In this document: piece by piece, positions 52,862-62,005 of the stretch
Position numbering within the stretch: position 1 is the stretch's first letter
How the letters are laid out: every line of letters starts with the position of its first letter
Source of the DNA: Sporosarcina sp. Marseille-Q4063
GTDB lineage: Bacteria > Bacillota > Bacilli > Bacillales_A > Planococcaceae
Assembly (NCBI RefSeq): GCF_018309085.1
Contig: NZ_CP070502.1
Location: 1,054,001 to 1,118,000 of the forward strand
Length of the DNA stretch: 64,000 nt
Direction of reading: 5' to 3'
The notes under the pieces: model-generated
What the model was told of the DNA's origin: nothing
The model's database searches: none
Seen by the model: the letters and a program-made list of their open reading frames with translations, nothing else
Translations under genes and position numbers: made by a program

Positions 52862-54730
52862 TTACAACATATCATCCTTCTCCCTGATTAGCGCATTACC
52901 ATTTCTAAATTCTTCTACTAAATGAAAATTGTTTAATCCTTCCCAAACACTTTTAGGGATATGCTCTAGTAATATTATTTGGAAGTCTTTATTATAATCA
53001 GATTTAATCTTGCAAATAAATTCATCTAATAATATCATAGCTTTTCGGATTTTATATTTATCACTTTCAACTATACTATTATTGAATACACCATCCTTAT
53101 CATCATAATCTTTTTCATCCCCATAATAGGGTCTACTAGGTTGGTCCAATATTAAGTATTGAGGTATGTATTCAGATTTTTGAATAATACTTGCTTCATG
53201 TAAAGCTAAAAATAGACATAAGTGCATGAACAAATGATTAGAACTACTACCTACATGAGAAATTGAGAGGGTATTAGGTCTTCTTAATTCAATGGACTTA
53301 GACGCATAATTAAATACAGCTCTATAACCTTTATAAATACCTAATGCATCTCCAACCTCTTCCAAGTAATTTTGGATTAAACTTTCTAATAAGTTTACGA
53401 ATAAAGCTCTATTTCCGCTTACGTCAAGAACATTACTTTTTAATTCTTTTAATTGATCTTTTTTACTCGATATTTCTGCTGTATAGTCTTCCAGACCCTC
53501 AGTATTTTCATACAAATTAATTTTATATCTCAATTCACCAATAAACGCCATTTGTTCATATATATTATTATCAATAGAACTTTCTTTCGGGTATTGTCCT
53601 AAAACTCTATCTATTTCTTTGACTCTTTGTATATAGTTTTCTAATTCACTTTTTATATTAATATTAAAAGGTTGTTTTGCACTATTTTTTTTCTTCAAAA
53701 CCTTAAAATCTTTTTCTAATATTTGAACTAGCATAGCTGTCTCCGGAAAACTTAATAAATCAGAAAAGTTTTCTTTTATATATACTATTGGTTTCAAACT
53801 ATCATAAATATTTTTCTCTACTTCAATGTACTTTTTATATTCACTTTCCAACCTTTTCAAGTTTTTAGTTTTTAATAATAACGTGTTTCTTTCATTTATT
53901 AATTTTTCTTTTTCTTTACTAATATTAAAATTATAAAATGCGCCAGTCATTGACTTCAAAACTTTCAAGTAATTTTCAGAAGGGATATATTCATCATCTA
54001 AAAGCAGTTGCAATTCCCTCGCTCTTTTTATGTCTCTTTTCATATTATCTAAAAAAACATTTTTCTCATTATCAAATATAGTTTGTTTTCTCTCTAATCT
54101 ATTTATCCCTTTGACCAAATCATTAATCTTTTCATTAATTAGCATATTTTCAACAGTATCAATTTTAAAAGCAACGTCAAAAACTCTTTCAAGTGCCTCT
54201 CTATATCTTCCGATATTCTGTTTATCAAAATATACTTCACTATTAACGATTACGTTTTCTGATTGACTAGTGAAGAGTTGAAAATATTTAAAAGAAATTT
54301 TGGTGCCTGCTCTTATATGGCTTCCCCCGTATGGAATAACAAGATTTTTATCTATTGAAAACTCATTTTCAATAACTTTTTTTATATTGCTTTCATTATT
54401 ATTTTCAAAGGGTAAGTTTGGAATTACACCTATAGGAGAAAAATAATATACATCTGATCCCTTACGATCAATAAAACTCTCTCTAGCTATTGTATACGTA
54501 GATTTATTAATCTCGAAAGTTATTCCATACCAATTTACATTTTCATTTATCTTTTCATCAGCTATCTTTGTTCCTGATGCAAAAAAACAATAATCTATAA
54601 TAGCCATAATTTCTGTTTTCCCAGTCCCACTTGCACCAGTAATAACATTTATTTTGTTTTCTTTAAATTCAAGCTTTCTAATTGAACCATTTTTTAGCCA
54701 AAGCGTTAATTGTTTAATAAAAAACCTCAT
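52862..54730 (-). CDS. ABC-three component system ATPase (DUF3732)
   Basis: A 622-residue SMC-like ATPase. Walker A GASGTGKT ends at Lys38, a coiled-coil middle rich in K, E and L spans about 190-460, and Walker B-type LILDQPSRPYYGD is at about 527-539. The layout matches DUF3732, the ATPase of ABC-3C systems, which are predicted phage-conflict systems. Translation is coupled: its ATG overlaps the stop of the middle component by four bases. Confidence 0.9.
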   Translation of the reverse strand: MRFFIKQLTLWLKNGSIRKLEFKENKINVITGASGTGKTEIMAIIDYCFFASGTKIADEKINENVNWYGITFEINKSTYTIARESFIDRKGSDVYYFSPIGVIPNLPFENNNESNIKKVIENEFSIDKNLVIPYGGSHIRAGTKISFKYFQLFTSQSENVIVNSEVYFDKQNIGRYREALERVFDVAFKIDTVENMLINEKINDLVKGINRLERKQTIFDNEKNVFLDNMKRDIKRARELQLLLDDEYIPSENYLKVLKSMTGAFYNFNISKEKEKLINERNTLLLKTKNLKRLESEYKKYIEVEKNIYDSLKPIVYIKENFSDLLSFPETAMLVQILEKDFKVLKKKNSAKQPFNINIKSELENYIQRVKEIDRVLGQYPKESSIDNNIYEQMAFIGELRYKINLYENTEGLEDYTAEISSKKDQLKELKSNVLDVSGNRALFVNLLESLIQNYLEEVGDALGIYKGYRAVFNYASKSIELRRPNTLSISHVGSSSNHLFMHLCLFLALHEASIIQKSEYIPQYLILDQPSRPYYGDEKDYDDKDGVFNNSIVESDKYKIRKAMILLDEFICKIKSDYNKDFQIILLEHIPKSVWEGLNNFHLVEEFRNGNALIREKDDML

Positions 54731-55191
54731 ATTTCCACCCTCAATTGTAAATATAAATTTTCATCGCTTTCTAGCAATATTTGTGACAATTTATCGCTAG
54801 CTTTTATTATCTCCAAAGCTCTTTTTCCTATATCTTTTTCTTTATATGAAAACTCTATTTCTTCATTAAGTATTATCAAACTATCTTCAATAAAGATAAT
54901 CTCCATTTTATTTAATAATATTATACTATTTATAGATAAAGTAAGTAATGAATGGAATCTTTCATTATAATTAGAAAAATATGAAGGATACTTGATTATA
55001 AATTCTTCTATACTTCTAATCTTCACTATTTTATTTTTTAAAACTTTTAAAGATTGTTGATGCGTGTAAAAGGGTATTATTAATAAAGCTTTAGTTATAG
55101 TTATTCTCTTTGTTTTACTTAAAACAGACAAAATCGAAATTAGTCCAATCAATTCATTATTATAGGTGTCTTTATTTATTTTCAATGGCAT
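54727..55191 (-). CDS. ABC-three component system middle component
   Basis: About 154 residues, largely helical, with no enzymatic motif. Its position between a nuclease-type first component and a DUF3732 ATPase, with overlaps on both sides, identifies it as the middle component that bridges them. The start is set at the ATG at 55191 (MPLKINKD), with GGAAAGAGAGG ahead; longer frames to 55221 are possible. Confidence 0.75.
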   Translation of the reverse strand: MPLKINKDTYNNELIGLISILSVLSKTKRITITKALLIIPFYTHQQSLKVLKNKIVKIRSIEEFIIKYPSYFSNYNERFHSLLTLSINSIILLNKMEIIFIEDSLIILNEEIEFSYKEKDIGKRALEIIKASDKLSQILLESDENLYLQLRVEI

Positions 55192-56461
55192 ACCTCTCTT
55201 TCCAATCATATATCCAGCCAACCTCTAACTTTTCTGACATAAGGTAATACTTACCATTACTAAAGTCACTATCTAATTCAAACTCATCAATGTTTAACTT
55301 GACTTTTAAAGTTTCATAATAGCAATCCACAGCTGAATCTATAAGCTCTTCTTCATCAATATTCAATCCTCTTCTTTTCTTTTTTGTTAAATTATAATGT
55401 GTAGCATCAAATATATTTTTCCATTCCAATCTAGCTAACTCTTTTAATCTATTAATATCAGTAGTAACTATTTCTCCTTGCTGCCTCCATCTTTCTAAAT
55501 TGGTAAATGCAATTAATTTCAAAATAGTTTTTTCGATTATAAAGCTTTGATAATCTTCATCACTAGAAGCAATTATTTCTATATCTTCTAATTGTTCGAC
55601 AAATTCTTGGTCATAAATATTCTCCGGTAATGTTATATTACTCCTATTTATAATCGGTCTATTAGTACGGCCTAAAATAAAACATTTTCTATACTTTCTA
55701 TATAAATCATCAAAGGTATATTCTATTTTTTTATCCTTTTTAACATATATATAATTGTCTACTCTTAAATTGCTATTCAAACTTTCAAATACTGATTCTA
55801 TTTGTTCTTCTGGTATCATCTTTTCTTTAATTCTCATTTTGATTCGAGATATTAAATCATCTTCATCTAACATCAGTTCTAATTTATCGAAAAATGATTT
55901 CAACCATGTATCAGATTGCTGCAATAGTTCTTTTAAATATTTCACTAACTCATTATTTTTCGCTCCCGCATTGTTCTTTATACATTCTAATATATGTTTT
56001 TCATTTATAAAGTTAGTAAGCTCATTAATTTCTAATGATCCATTTTTATAGGTTTTAAATTTCCCCAAAAACTCATTATTATCATTACTAGATTTATTTG
56101 TCACTATAATGAATTTCGTATTTTTAATGAAGTCTAAGTGTTTTTCCTCAGTGTCCCTATTATCATTGACATCATTAATAATCTTTGTCCAGTTAAAAAT
56201 AGTTTTCCATATATCTGTATCACTTTCTCTTAAATTTATTATTTGCCCTTTGACATTAGTTCGAACAGAATGTTTCAACTGTAGTAGGGATTGAAAACCA
56301 TCTTGATGTTCAATATGTATATCATCTTTAACCTCTAAACCGATTTTTTCACCTGTTTTTAATCCCAAAATAAGATATAAGAAATAAAAATATTGATAAT
56401 CAAATCCAATCGAAGTATTATCAGCTGCGGTAGTTTGATCATGTGTTTTAATATCTCTCAT
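55172..56461 (-). CDS. ABC-three component system nuclease/effector component
   Basis: A 429-residue protein. The N-terminus has a PD-(D/E)xK-like nuclease site: GLEVKDDIHIEHQDGFQ and LLQLKHS put Glu43, Asp46/47, Gln61 and Lys63 in the pattern seen in Cap4/DUF4297 DNA nucleases. The C-terminal half should be the ABC-3C C-terminal domain that binds the middle component. It is probably activated by the ATPase during infection to cut DNA. The start is the ATG at 56461 with GAGGTGG upstream. Confidence 0.83.
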   Translation of the reverse strand: MRDIKTHDQTTAADNTSIGFDYQYFYFLYLILGLKTGEKIGLEVKDDIHIEHQDGFQSLLQLKHSVRTNVKGQIINLRESDTDIWKTIFNWTKIINDVNDNRDTEEKHLDFIKNTKFIIVTNKSSNDNNEFLGKFKTYKNGSLEINELTNFINEKHILECIKNNAGAKNNELVKYLKELLQQSDTWLKSFFDKLELMLDEDDLISRIKMRIKEKMIPEEQIESVFESLNSNLRVDNYIYVKKDKKIEYTFDDLYRKYRKCFILGRTNRPIINRSNITLPENIYDQEFVEQLEDIEIIASSDEDYQSFIIEKTILKLIAFTNLERWRQQGEIVTTDINRLKELARLEWKNIFDATHYNLTKKKRRGLNIDEEELIDSAVDCYYETLKVKLNIDEFELDSDFSNGKYYLMSEKLEVGWIYDWKERYAIENK

Positions 56462-56476
56462 TTTTATCCACCTCAC

Positions 56477-57239
56477 ATTTACTATATAGTCTTAATTACT
56501 GTAATAAAGGAATAAAGGTCCCCTTAAATCTCATTGTTAAGTCAAATTTCTATGGGGAGATATATCAGAGTACCAATTTACTTTCATAAAGTAATGATTA
56601 ATTCTTGTAATTACTTTTCCGTTCCTATTGCATCACGGGCACTTTGTTTTCGACAATTCCTCTAGAAATAATTATTCACCCTCAAAATTTAAACCAATCC
56701 TCAAATACCCTATTCGCTACTTCAACTACAAATACCTTCAATATTTGTTCAATTGAATTTCTGTTAATAAACTTATAAAGATTTTTATTAAATTGCAAAA
56801 CGTAAGTCAATCAAGTATTGACGTAATTGACTCCCGTTTTACCCATACAATTGAGTTTGTAGTTTGAAAATGAATCCCTCAATGGTTGTTCATTCATTTA
56901 CAAATCCGAAATGCAAAATCTCAATCCTTTGATTTTCACCCATATACTATTTTTACCATTGCACGCCAAGATATTTACCACACAATGTCATCTTGTACAC
57001 CAATATACTGAGTTGGTTTGTCAGCTAGAGATGGGGCGGTTTTTACAGCAAGATTTTACAGCGGCATATTGTGGTTAACAACCTGCCAACGAGCTTCGCG
57101 GGCATGAGTCCCCTAGCCAAGAAACCAGCAATATGTGCCGGCTTGTTCCGCTAAGGTTAAGGTTATCATGCTCGCCACTAGTAGTAATAAGTTGTGAGTA
57201 TAGGATTCAGCCCCTCCCCCAAGCAGGGTGCGGTGGTAA
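56477..57239. other. Gene-poor stretch with an unexplained GC-richer patch
   Basis: No credible gene on either strand. From about 57025 to 57240 base composition rises, with many short self-complementary segments (for example GAGCTTCGCGGGC and GCCGGCTTGTTCCGC), which suggests a structured RNA or the end of a mobile element. I could not match it to tRNA, tmRNA, a riboswitch, or a group II intron domain V. Confidence 0.4.
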
Positions 57240-57386
57240 ATTTCATTGGATGTAATCAAAGATATCTTAAGAGGATATTTTATTGGAAGGAATGAGATTT
57301 TAATTCTTTATTGCGGAGTAGGTTTTGGTAAGTCGTTCTTGGCTACCTTGACGGGCTTGAACGCCATCCAAGAAGAAGGAATCTAA
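57240..57386 (+). pseudogene. Possible IstB-type ATPase fragment (IS21 family)
   Basis: The plus strand reads YFIGRNEILILYCGVGFGKSFLATLTGLNAI, close to the P-loop region of IstB (GppGvGKTHLA..LG..A), then stops at 57386. It has no start and no further IstB sequence. The motif is degenerate, so coincidence cannot be excluded, but IS21 ends and an istA start occur at 61.2-61.45 kb. Confidence 0.35.
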
Positions 57387-57387
57387 A

Positions 57388-57432
57388 AGAGCCGCTTCAA
57401 AAGTCAGTAACAATTGACTTTTCAAGCGACTT
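57388..57432. terminator. Inverted repeat, terminator-like
   Basis: GCCGCTTCAAAAGTCA pairs with TGACTTTTCAAGCGAC (one offset), flanked by A-rich and T-rich runs. The shoulder GCCGCTT is shared with the terminator at 2537. Confidence 0.5.
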
Positions 57433-57479
57433 ATTTTAGGTGAAGTCTTAAGATTTATGACTCTCAGTCTTTTGTTAAG

Positions 57480-57518
57480 AACGTACCCGAGTGCGACAAA
57501 CAATAATGATTGTTAAAA
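57480..57518. repeat. Half of a short GTACC palindrome
   Basis: ACGTACCCGAGTGCGACAAA followed by CAATAATGATTGTT matches the left arm and core of the palindrome at 32255, with the right arm lost. Confidence 0.65.
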
Positions 57519-57648
57519 CTTTTACGATAGTTTCTTGCACGAATTAAAGAAGCTTCGGATGGAAGTAAACAGCACATGGCTACATTATAGAAAAACAGGT
57601 AATGCCTGTATATAGATGTTAAATTTAGAAAACCCAACCCACCACTCC

Positions 57649-59190
57649 TCAACCAACAATTTTAATTACTTGGTTAAGATCAACACTGATTCCCAATTCG
57701 CGTGTTTTTAAAACTTTATTATGAATATACCCTTTATACCTGTCCATGGATCCATTTTGTACAATAATCAATAACCTTTCTTCTGGTCTAGATATCGCAA
57801 CATAATGCAAAAATTCTATTCCTTCTCTTGTTAAGTCATAATCTTGAGCATTTATGATTACTTGTTCAAACTCAAGCCCTTTGGATGAATGTATTGTACC
57901 AGAAGTAAGTTTATAAAGGTCTTGATTATAGGTAGGAATATATTTATCATCATTAGTTACTTCATATATTTTACTTATCTCTCGCTTGATTTTCTTCAGG
58001 TCTTCATCATAACCTAGGTATTTATACAACTTAATACAGTTTTCTTCATGTTTCAATTGTTCACTTTTTGACTCTTCAATTCCCCTTAACAACTTTTTAA
58101 TCTTTGTAATTTTGTAAGTCTCTGGCATCGGTATCTCATCCATGAAATCATATTCGCTATACCTATGTTCTACTGAATAATGAGCAATAGCTCTCGCTAT
58201 CCAAATATGTTCACTTTCAAGATTAGTGTAGTCTAAAGGGGAGCTAGGAATAAAAACGAACGGTATGCCATTATCATTTAATTGTTCACTCCAGCTCTCC
58301 GCATTTCTATTACTAAAGTTTAAAAATGCACACTTTTTACCGACATTAATCCAATCACTAATATATTCAATAGCCTCACTATCGCTACCGTACTTAAAAG
58401 CAATTATTTCATCATTAAATTCAGTCTGCTGGTAATGTTTTCTTACACTTTCCATAAATATATTTGAGTAATTTTGGATTACTCTATTTGATCTGAAATT
58501 ATGCCACAACTCAAAGCTTTCGAAGGATTGCTTGTTAATAATTTCTGTAAATCCTTCACTATAAGCACCCCGAAAACCATAAATAGACTGTTTAGAATCT
58601 CCAACGACAAACAATAGAATCTTAAGCTCATCGCATAGATACATAAAAAAGTTATGCATATCAACGTCACAATCTTGATACTCATCGATATAAATTCGAT
58701 AATACTTCGCTTTTATATATCTTCTACAGGAATAAGATCCTTTTAAAATTTCTATTGCCAATTGGAACGCAAAATTATTTTTGTTATTACGATACTTACA
58801 GATTAACTGGGTGCTCCGAATCTTCTCTATCCCCTCATCGTAAGTAATAATTTCATTTTCATTACTGAAGTCGGGTTTTATTTCTTTTTTGAAGTCGAGA
58901 CCATAGACATCATACATAAATGGTTGGATTATCTCCAACCAAATAAAATTATCATTTGTTCCAACAAACCCCTCCCCCTTATTTGGACCGAGCCTGTTTA
59001 AAATTTCCTTCGCTGCTTTTCTCGTGAAAGTAACAGCAGCAAACGTTTGATAGTTATTATTTTCATCTGTATCTTTGATAATTCTTTGTATTGTAGTATA
59101 GGTTTTACCTGTTCCGGCACTTGCACTTATCACAATACTTCCTTCAGTTGTCAGAATTTCATTCCTAATATCTTTATCTAACGGCGACAT
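57649..59190 (-). CDS. gajB: Gabija GajB, UvrD-like helicase
   Basis: A 513-residue SF1A helicase with Walker A SASAGTGKT (Lys29), the DEYQDCD Walker B near 163, and HSSKGLEFEQVII near 446. Its size and its position directly after an OLD-family nuclease gene match GajB of the Gabija antiphage system, where it senses DNA ends and stimulates GajA. The ATG at 59190 overlaps the GajA stop by 13 bases; a GTG at 59214 is an alternative start. Confidence 0.9.
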   Translation of the reverse strand: MSPLDKDIRNEILTTEGSIVISASAGTGKTYTTIQRIIKDTDENNNYQTFAAVTFTRKAAKEILNRLGPNKGEGFVGTNDNFIWLEIIQPFMYDVYGLDFKKEIKPDFSNENEIITYDEGIEKIRSTQLICKYRNNKNNFAFQLAIEILKGSYSCRRYIKAKYYRIYIDEYQDCDVDMHNFFMYLCDELKILLFVVGDSKQSIYGFRGAYSEGFTEIINKQSFESFELWHNFRSNRVIQNYSNIFMESVRKHYQQTEFNDEIIAFKYGSDSEAIEYISDWINVGKKCAFLNFSNRNAESWSEQLNDNGIPFVFIPSSPLDYTNLESEHIWIARAIAHYSVEHRYSEYDFMDEIPMPETYKITKIKKLLRGIEESKSEQLKHEENCIKLYKYLGYDEDLKKIKREISKIYEVTNDDKYIPTYNQDLYKLTSGTIHSSKGLEFEQVIINAQDYDLTREGIEFLHYVAISRPEERLLIIVQNGSMDRYKGYIHNKVLKTRELGISVDLNQVIKIVG

Positions 59191-60905
59191 GAATCCACCA
59201 ACACTTTCAGACACTCAAATCTTTCGTGTCCGTATATTTTGTTTATTGCCGATTTGCTAAGGCTAGTACTTAATTGAATCATATTAATGAGTTTTGCACC
59301 TTGTAAATAGTCTATACCATTTTTTTTGCTGTTATTTTTCATTGCTAATCTGTCCATTACCCCTGGTATAACTTCATACAAATCATTTTCCAACTCTATT
59401 CTAGATAAATAAATATTGTTATCTTTTAATCTTTTGATTATGTCAGGGTACTTGTTAAAGACAAAGATTTTTCTTTCAATTTTATAATCAGCTTCTTTTT
59501 CATATCTAATAGGGTCAATACCACTCAGATTTTCTACTTCAACCTCTTCAATAAGTCTTTGACATCTATTTATCCCCAAGAGATTACATTCTGGTCTTCC
59601 TTTTACTTTTTTTAGATCATTATCTGTTTTAACTATTACTTTTATACCGAGTTCTGTTAACACCTTATAGTATTCTATAAAATTGATGCCATCAACCTCA
59701 AGTATATAGCCGCCATAACTTTCATACCGCTCAAACTTTTCTCTGAGAATTCGTTCAAACAGGATTTTTTCAGATGGTCCCTCAACCAATAAAACCACAT
59801 CCGCATAGATTGCTTCCGCCAAGTTTTGATTCAGTTTTTGCTTTAAGGTTTTATACTTTTCAGGAACCCTATAAATAAAGGATTTCCCTGTTACTGTACC
59901 TTGCTTAAAAAGTTTAATTAAGTTAACATCATCCATCTGGCTTACTATTAATGAGGAATGAGTTGTCATGAACAGATACTTAAATATTTCATCAGAGAAT
60001 ATCTGATACGACAACGCAATCTGCATTGATCTATGTAAATGATTTTCTAGTTCCTCAATCAAGAATATATTAATTTTCCTTTCTTCTAATCTACGATTTT
60101 CCAATGTAAGAAGCGTATAGGCAAGAATCTTTTTTCTGCCGTCACCAGAGGTTGGATAGTTTTCAAGTTTTTCATCCAATATATATGGCGTGAGTTTACT
60201 ATGAATATTACTTAATTCAATCTCGGATCGAATTGAGACCTTAAAGTTCTTGTCATCTTTAAATTTCTTATATTCATTTACAAGTTCTTTTTCAAATTCC
60301 TTAATCGTACTCAACTTTCCAACACTCTTATTAAGATTCTTAATGTGGGTGCTAAGTACTTTTCTTTCTGTTTCACTTAAACTTGAATCACCTTTTAAAA
60401 TCTCTTTGGAATATCTCTTAAATGTGCTTTCTAGTTGAATTGATGAGTCAATATAAATTATATTAAAATATTTATCTAATTCATAGTAAGACTGACTACT
60501 GGGAATCTCCTCTAAATTCTCTAAATCAATACCCCAAAAAAGATTCGGTTCTCCAACAAGGGATTCACCATCATATACTGATTTAAGTTGAATATAAATT
60601 TCCTTAGCACTCGAAGAAATGGCACCGCCCATCATAGTAAAAATCTTTTTGTTATCGTCATTCTCCTCATCGGAAATCCCTATTTTGAGAGTAAGAGTAA
60701 TTTCTTTACTGGTATCTTTATTGTAGTAATCCGAATCCATGAAACCATTTCTCCTGAAATTTCTATCTAAAATGAACCTGATAGCAGCTAGGAAATTACT
60801 CTTTCCTATATCATTTAGTCCAAAAATAATATTACGATTAGTTAAATCAATATCTACACTTTCAAAATTTCGGAAATTCTCAATTGTTAAATGCCTGAAA
60901 TTCAT
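59178..60905 (-). CDS. gajA: Gabija GajA, OLD-family ATPase/Toprim nuclease
   Basis: A 575-residue protein. The N-terminal ABC-type ATPase has Walker A GLNDIGKS (Lys35), the signature SGDGRKKIL near 258 and Walker B IFLIEELE near 285. The C-terminal Toprim nuclease has LLVEGPSEKILFE near 375 and the DND pair in VKTDNDL. Length and architecture equal GajA, which nicks DNA when nucleotide levels fall. The ATG follows GGAGGG. It is the first gene of the Gabija pair. Confidence 0.93.
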   Translation of the reverse strand: MNFRHLTIENFRNFESVDIDLTNRNIIFGLNDIGKSNFLAAIRFILDRNFRRNGFMDSDYYNKDTSKEITLTLKIGISDEENDDNKKIFTMMGGAISSSAKEIYIQLKSVYDGESLVGEPNLFWGIDLENLEEIPSSQSYYELDKYFNIIYIDSSIQLESTFKRYSKEILKGDSSLSETERKVLSTHIKNLNKSVGKLSTIKEFEKELVNEYKKFKDDKNFKVSIRSEIELSNIHSKLTPYILDEKLENYPTSGDGRKKILAYTLLTLENRRLEERKINIFLIEELENHLHRSMQIALSYQIFSDEIFKYLFMTTHSSLIVSQMDDVNLIKLFKQGTVTGKSFIYRVPEKYKTLKQKLNQNLAEAIYADVVLLVEGPSEKILFERILREKFERYESYGGYILEVDGINFIEYYKVLTELGIKVIVKTDNDLKKVKGRPECNLLGINRCQRLIEEVEVENLSGIDPIRYEKEADYKIERKIFVFNKYPDIIKRLKDNNIYLSRIELENDLYEVIPGVMDRLAMKNNSKKNGIDYLQGAKLINMIQLSTSLSKSAINKIYGHERFECLKVLVDSCRR

Positions 60906-60925
60906 ATAATCCCTCCATTATTTGC

Positions 60926-61054
60926 TTAGAAAAGTATAATACCGGATGTTAATTTGAAAAATGAATTAATCACCAAGATTCTGTCTATTTTCCGATAGTG
61001 TAACTGTTTGTAATTATTCATGCACTTATTTATTGCAACTTCAAGATTTAACAT
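60926..61054 (-). CDS. Possible 42-residue ORF upstream of gajA
   Basis: From ATG at 61054, right behind GGAGG (spacing only two bases), a coding-looking frame runs to a stop 20 bases before gajA. It is rich in K, N, I and L, with a hydrophobic end. The same frame is open further upstream to about 61088. It could be a small gene in the Gabija transcript or a remnant. The rest of 60906-61217 holds nothing recognisable. Confidence 0.25.
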   Translation of the reverse strand: MLNLEVAINKCMNNYKQLHYRKIDRILVINSFFKLTSGIILF

Positions 61055-61217
61055 TTCCTCCGCTACCTTACACTCTTCACATATTTAAACTATTTTTTCT
61101 AATATATTAACTCCTCTGGACAATTTGATCTATATCTATTTTACCATTAAAACTAAATAATGCATCGAAAAGATAGAAAGTGATGTGACGATAGATTGAT
61201 ATTTTTTTCACGAATGA

Positions 61218-61298
61218 CTAATTTCCTGTACTTGCCGCAATGCCCCTAAGGCTTATTCCCTCGTCTTGTAGTTCCAGCATCCTTCGATAATGGATCAT
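61218..61298 (-). pseudogene. istA N-terminal fragment (IS21-family transposase)
   Basis: The first 26 codons read MIHYRRMLELQDEGISLRGI then AASTGN, which is the DNA-binding start of IS21 IstA, followed by TAG. GGGAGG precedes the ATG. The remaining transposase and istB are absent. Confidence 0.75.
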
Positions 61299-61450
61299 AC
61301 AAAAAACCTCCCAAATAATTAGTGTCACACTATTCAGTGTGCTCATTAATTATACAGGAGGTTCCTACTGGTAAATAGCTTGTCATTCACTGGTACATTT
61401 CTTGTCATTGGGTGGTACAAAAGATGTCACTCGTGGTACATTTCATTGAC
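61299..61450 (-). mobile_element. IS21-type element end
   Basis: Between 61382 and 61445 three spaced repeats of GGTACA with TGTCA(T/C)T occur (CTGGTACATTTC, GGTGGTACAAAAG, CGTGGTACATTTC), the multiple terminal repeats typical of IS21 ends. Together with the istA fragment this is a one-ended remnant of an insertion sequence. Confidence 0.6.
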
Positions 61451-61720
61451 GGTAATCAGACATTCATCAAGCAATGGAAAGTGATTTGATTTCCCCTTTT
61501 TGCATATTCTTTTAAACCAATTCCAAAATCATATGAAATCAACATAAAAAACTCCCCCTTATCAATATGCAAAAAATTTAGCACATTATCTCGGAAGAGT
61601 ACAGATATAATCCCGGAGAATTTATAAACCAAGCATTCAACAAGAGAATGTTCGGTTTCATATCGACTCCGACGTCGAAACGGATTTGGTATTCTTTTAG
61701 ATAATCTTTTCAAAACGTAA

Positions 61721-61774
61721 AAGTTACTTACTGAACAAACAAACAATCATGTTTGTTTGTTCAGTAAGTAACTT
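61721..61774. repeat. Perfect palindrome with 23-bp arms
   Basis: AAGTTACTTACTGAACAAAC plus AAA and its exact complement surround CAATCATG. The core resembles the palindromes at 17090 and 32255 (ACAAACAATCATG), but the outer arms differ. Confidence 0.8.
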
Positions 61775-61874
61775 CTCGTATAGCTATTAATGATTTTTCC
61801 GTCGGGAAAGGTATTCCAACAAACTCTTTTTTTAAGTCTTCCACAATGATGAGGTTGAAATATCCTCTCTTCAT
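61761..61874 (-). pseudogene. Coding-like remnant ending in the palindrome
   Basis: A frame of 37 codons reads IIVEDLKKEFVGIPFPTE and ends inside the palindrome at 61761. No ribosome binding site precedes it, and the terminator of the neighbouring gene lies just upstream. It appears to be a gene fragment of unknown family. Confidence 0.25.
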
Positions 61875-61883
61875 AATTCGGAT

Positions 61884-61912
61884 TAAAAAACCCTTATAAT
61901 TTTGAAAGGGCA
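61884..61912 (-). terminator. Terminator of the DUF4365 gene
   Basis: On the minus strand CCCTTT pairs with AAGGG around AAAATTAT, followed by six T, about 95 bases past the stop. Confidence 0.6.
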
Positions 61913-62005
61913 TCACCTTGCGTAATAAAATGTGATAACTGAATTAATAACGTCTATCCAATGTATTTGGTTAAACGTTTTTTGTTTCAATGAAGCGACT
62001 GCCAA

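Noticed and set aside
57300..57503. 67-codon minus frame ending in RLTKTYSAIKN
   Set aside because: No start site; it crosses a terminator-like hairpin, and the opposite strand gives a more sensible P-loop reading.
61456..61746. 96-codon minus frame
   Set aside because: It starts in a palindrome, has no ribosome binding site, and shows no recognisable domain.
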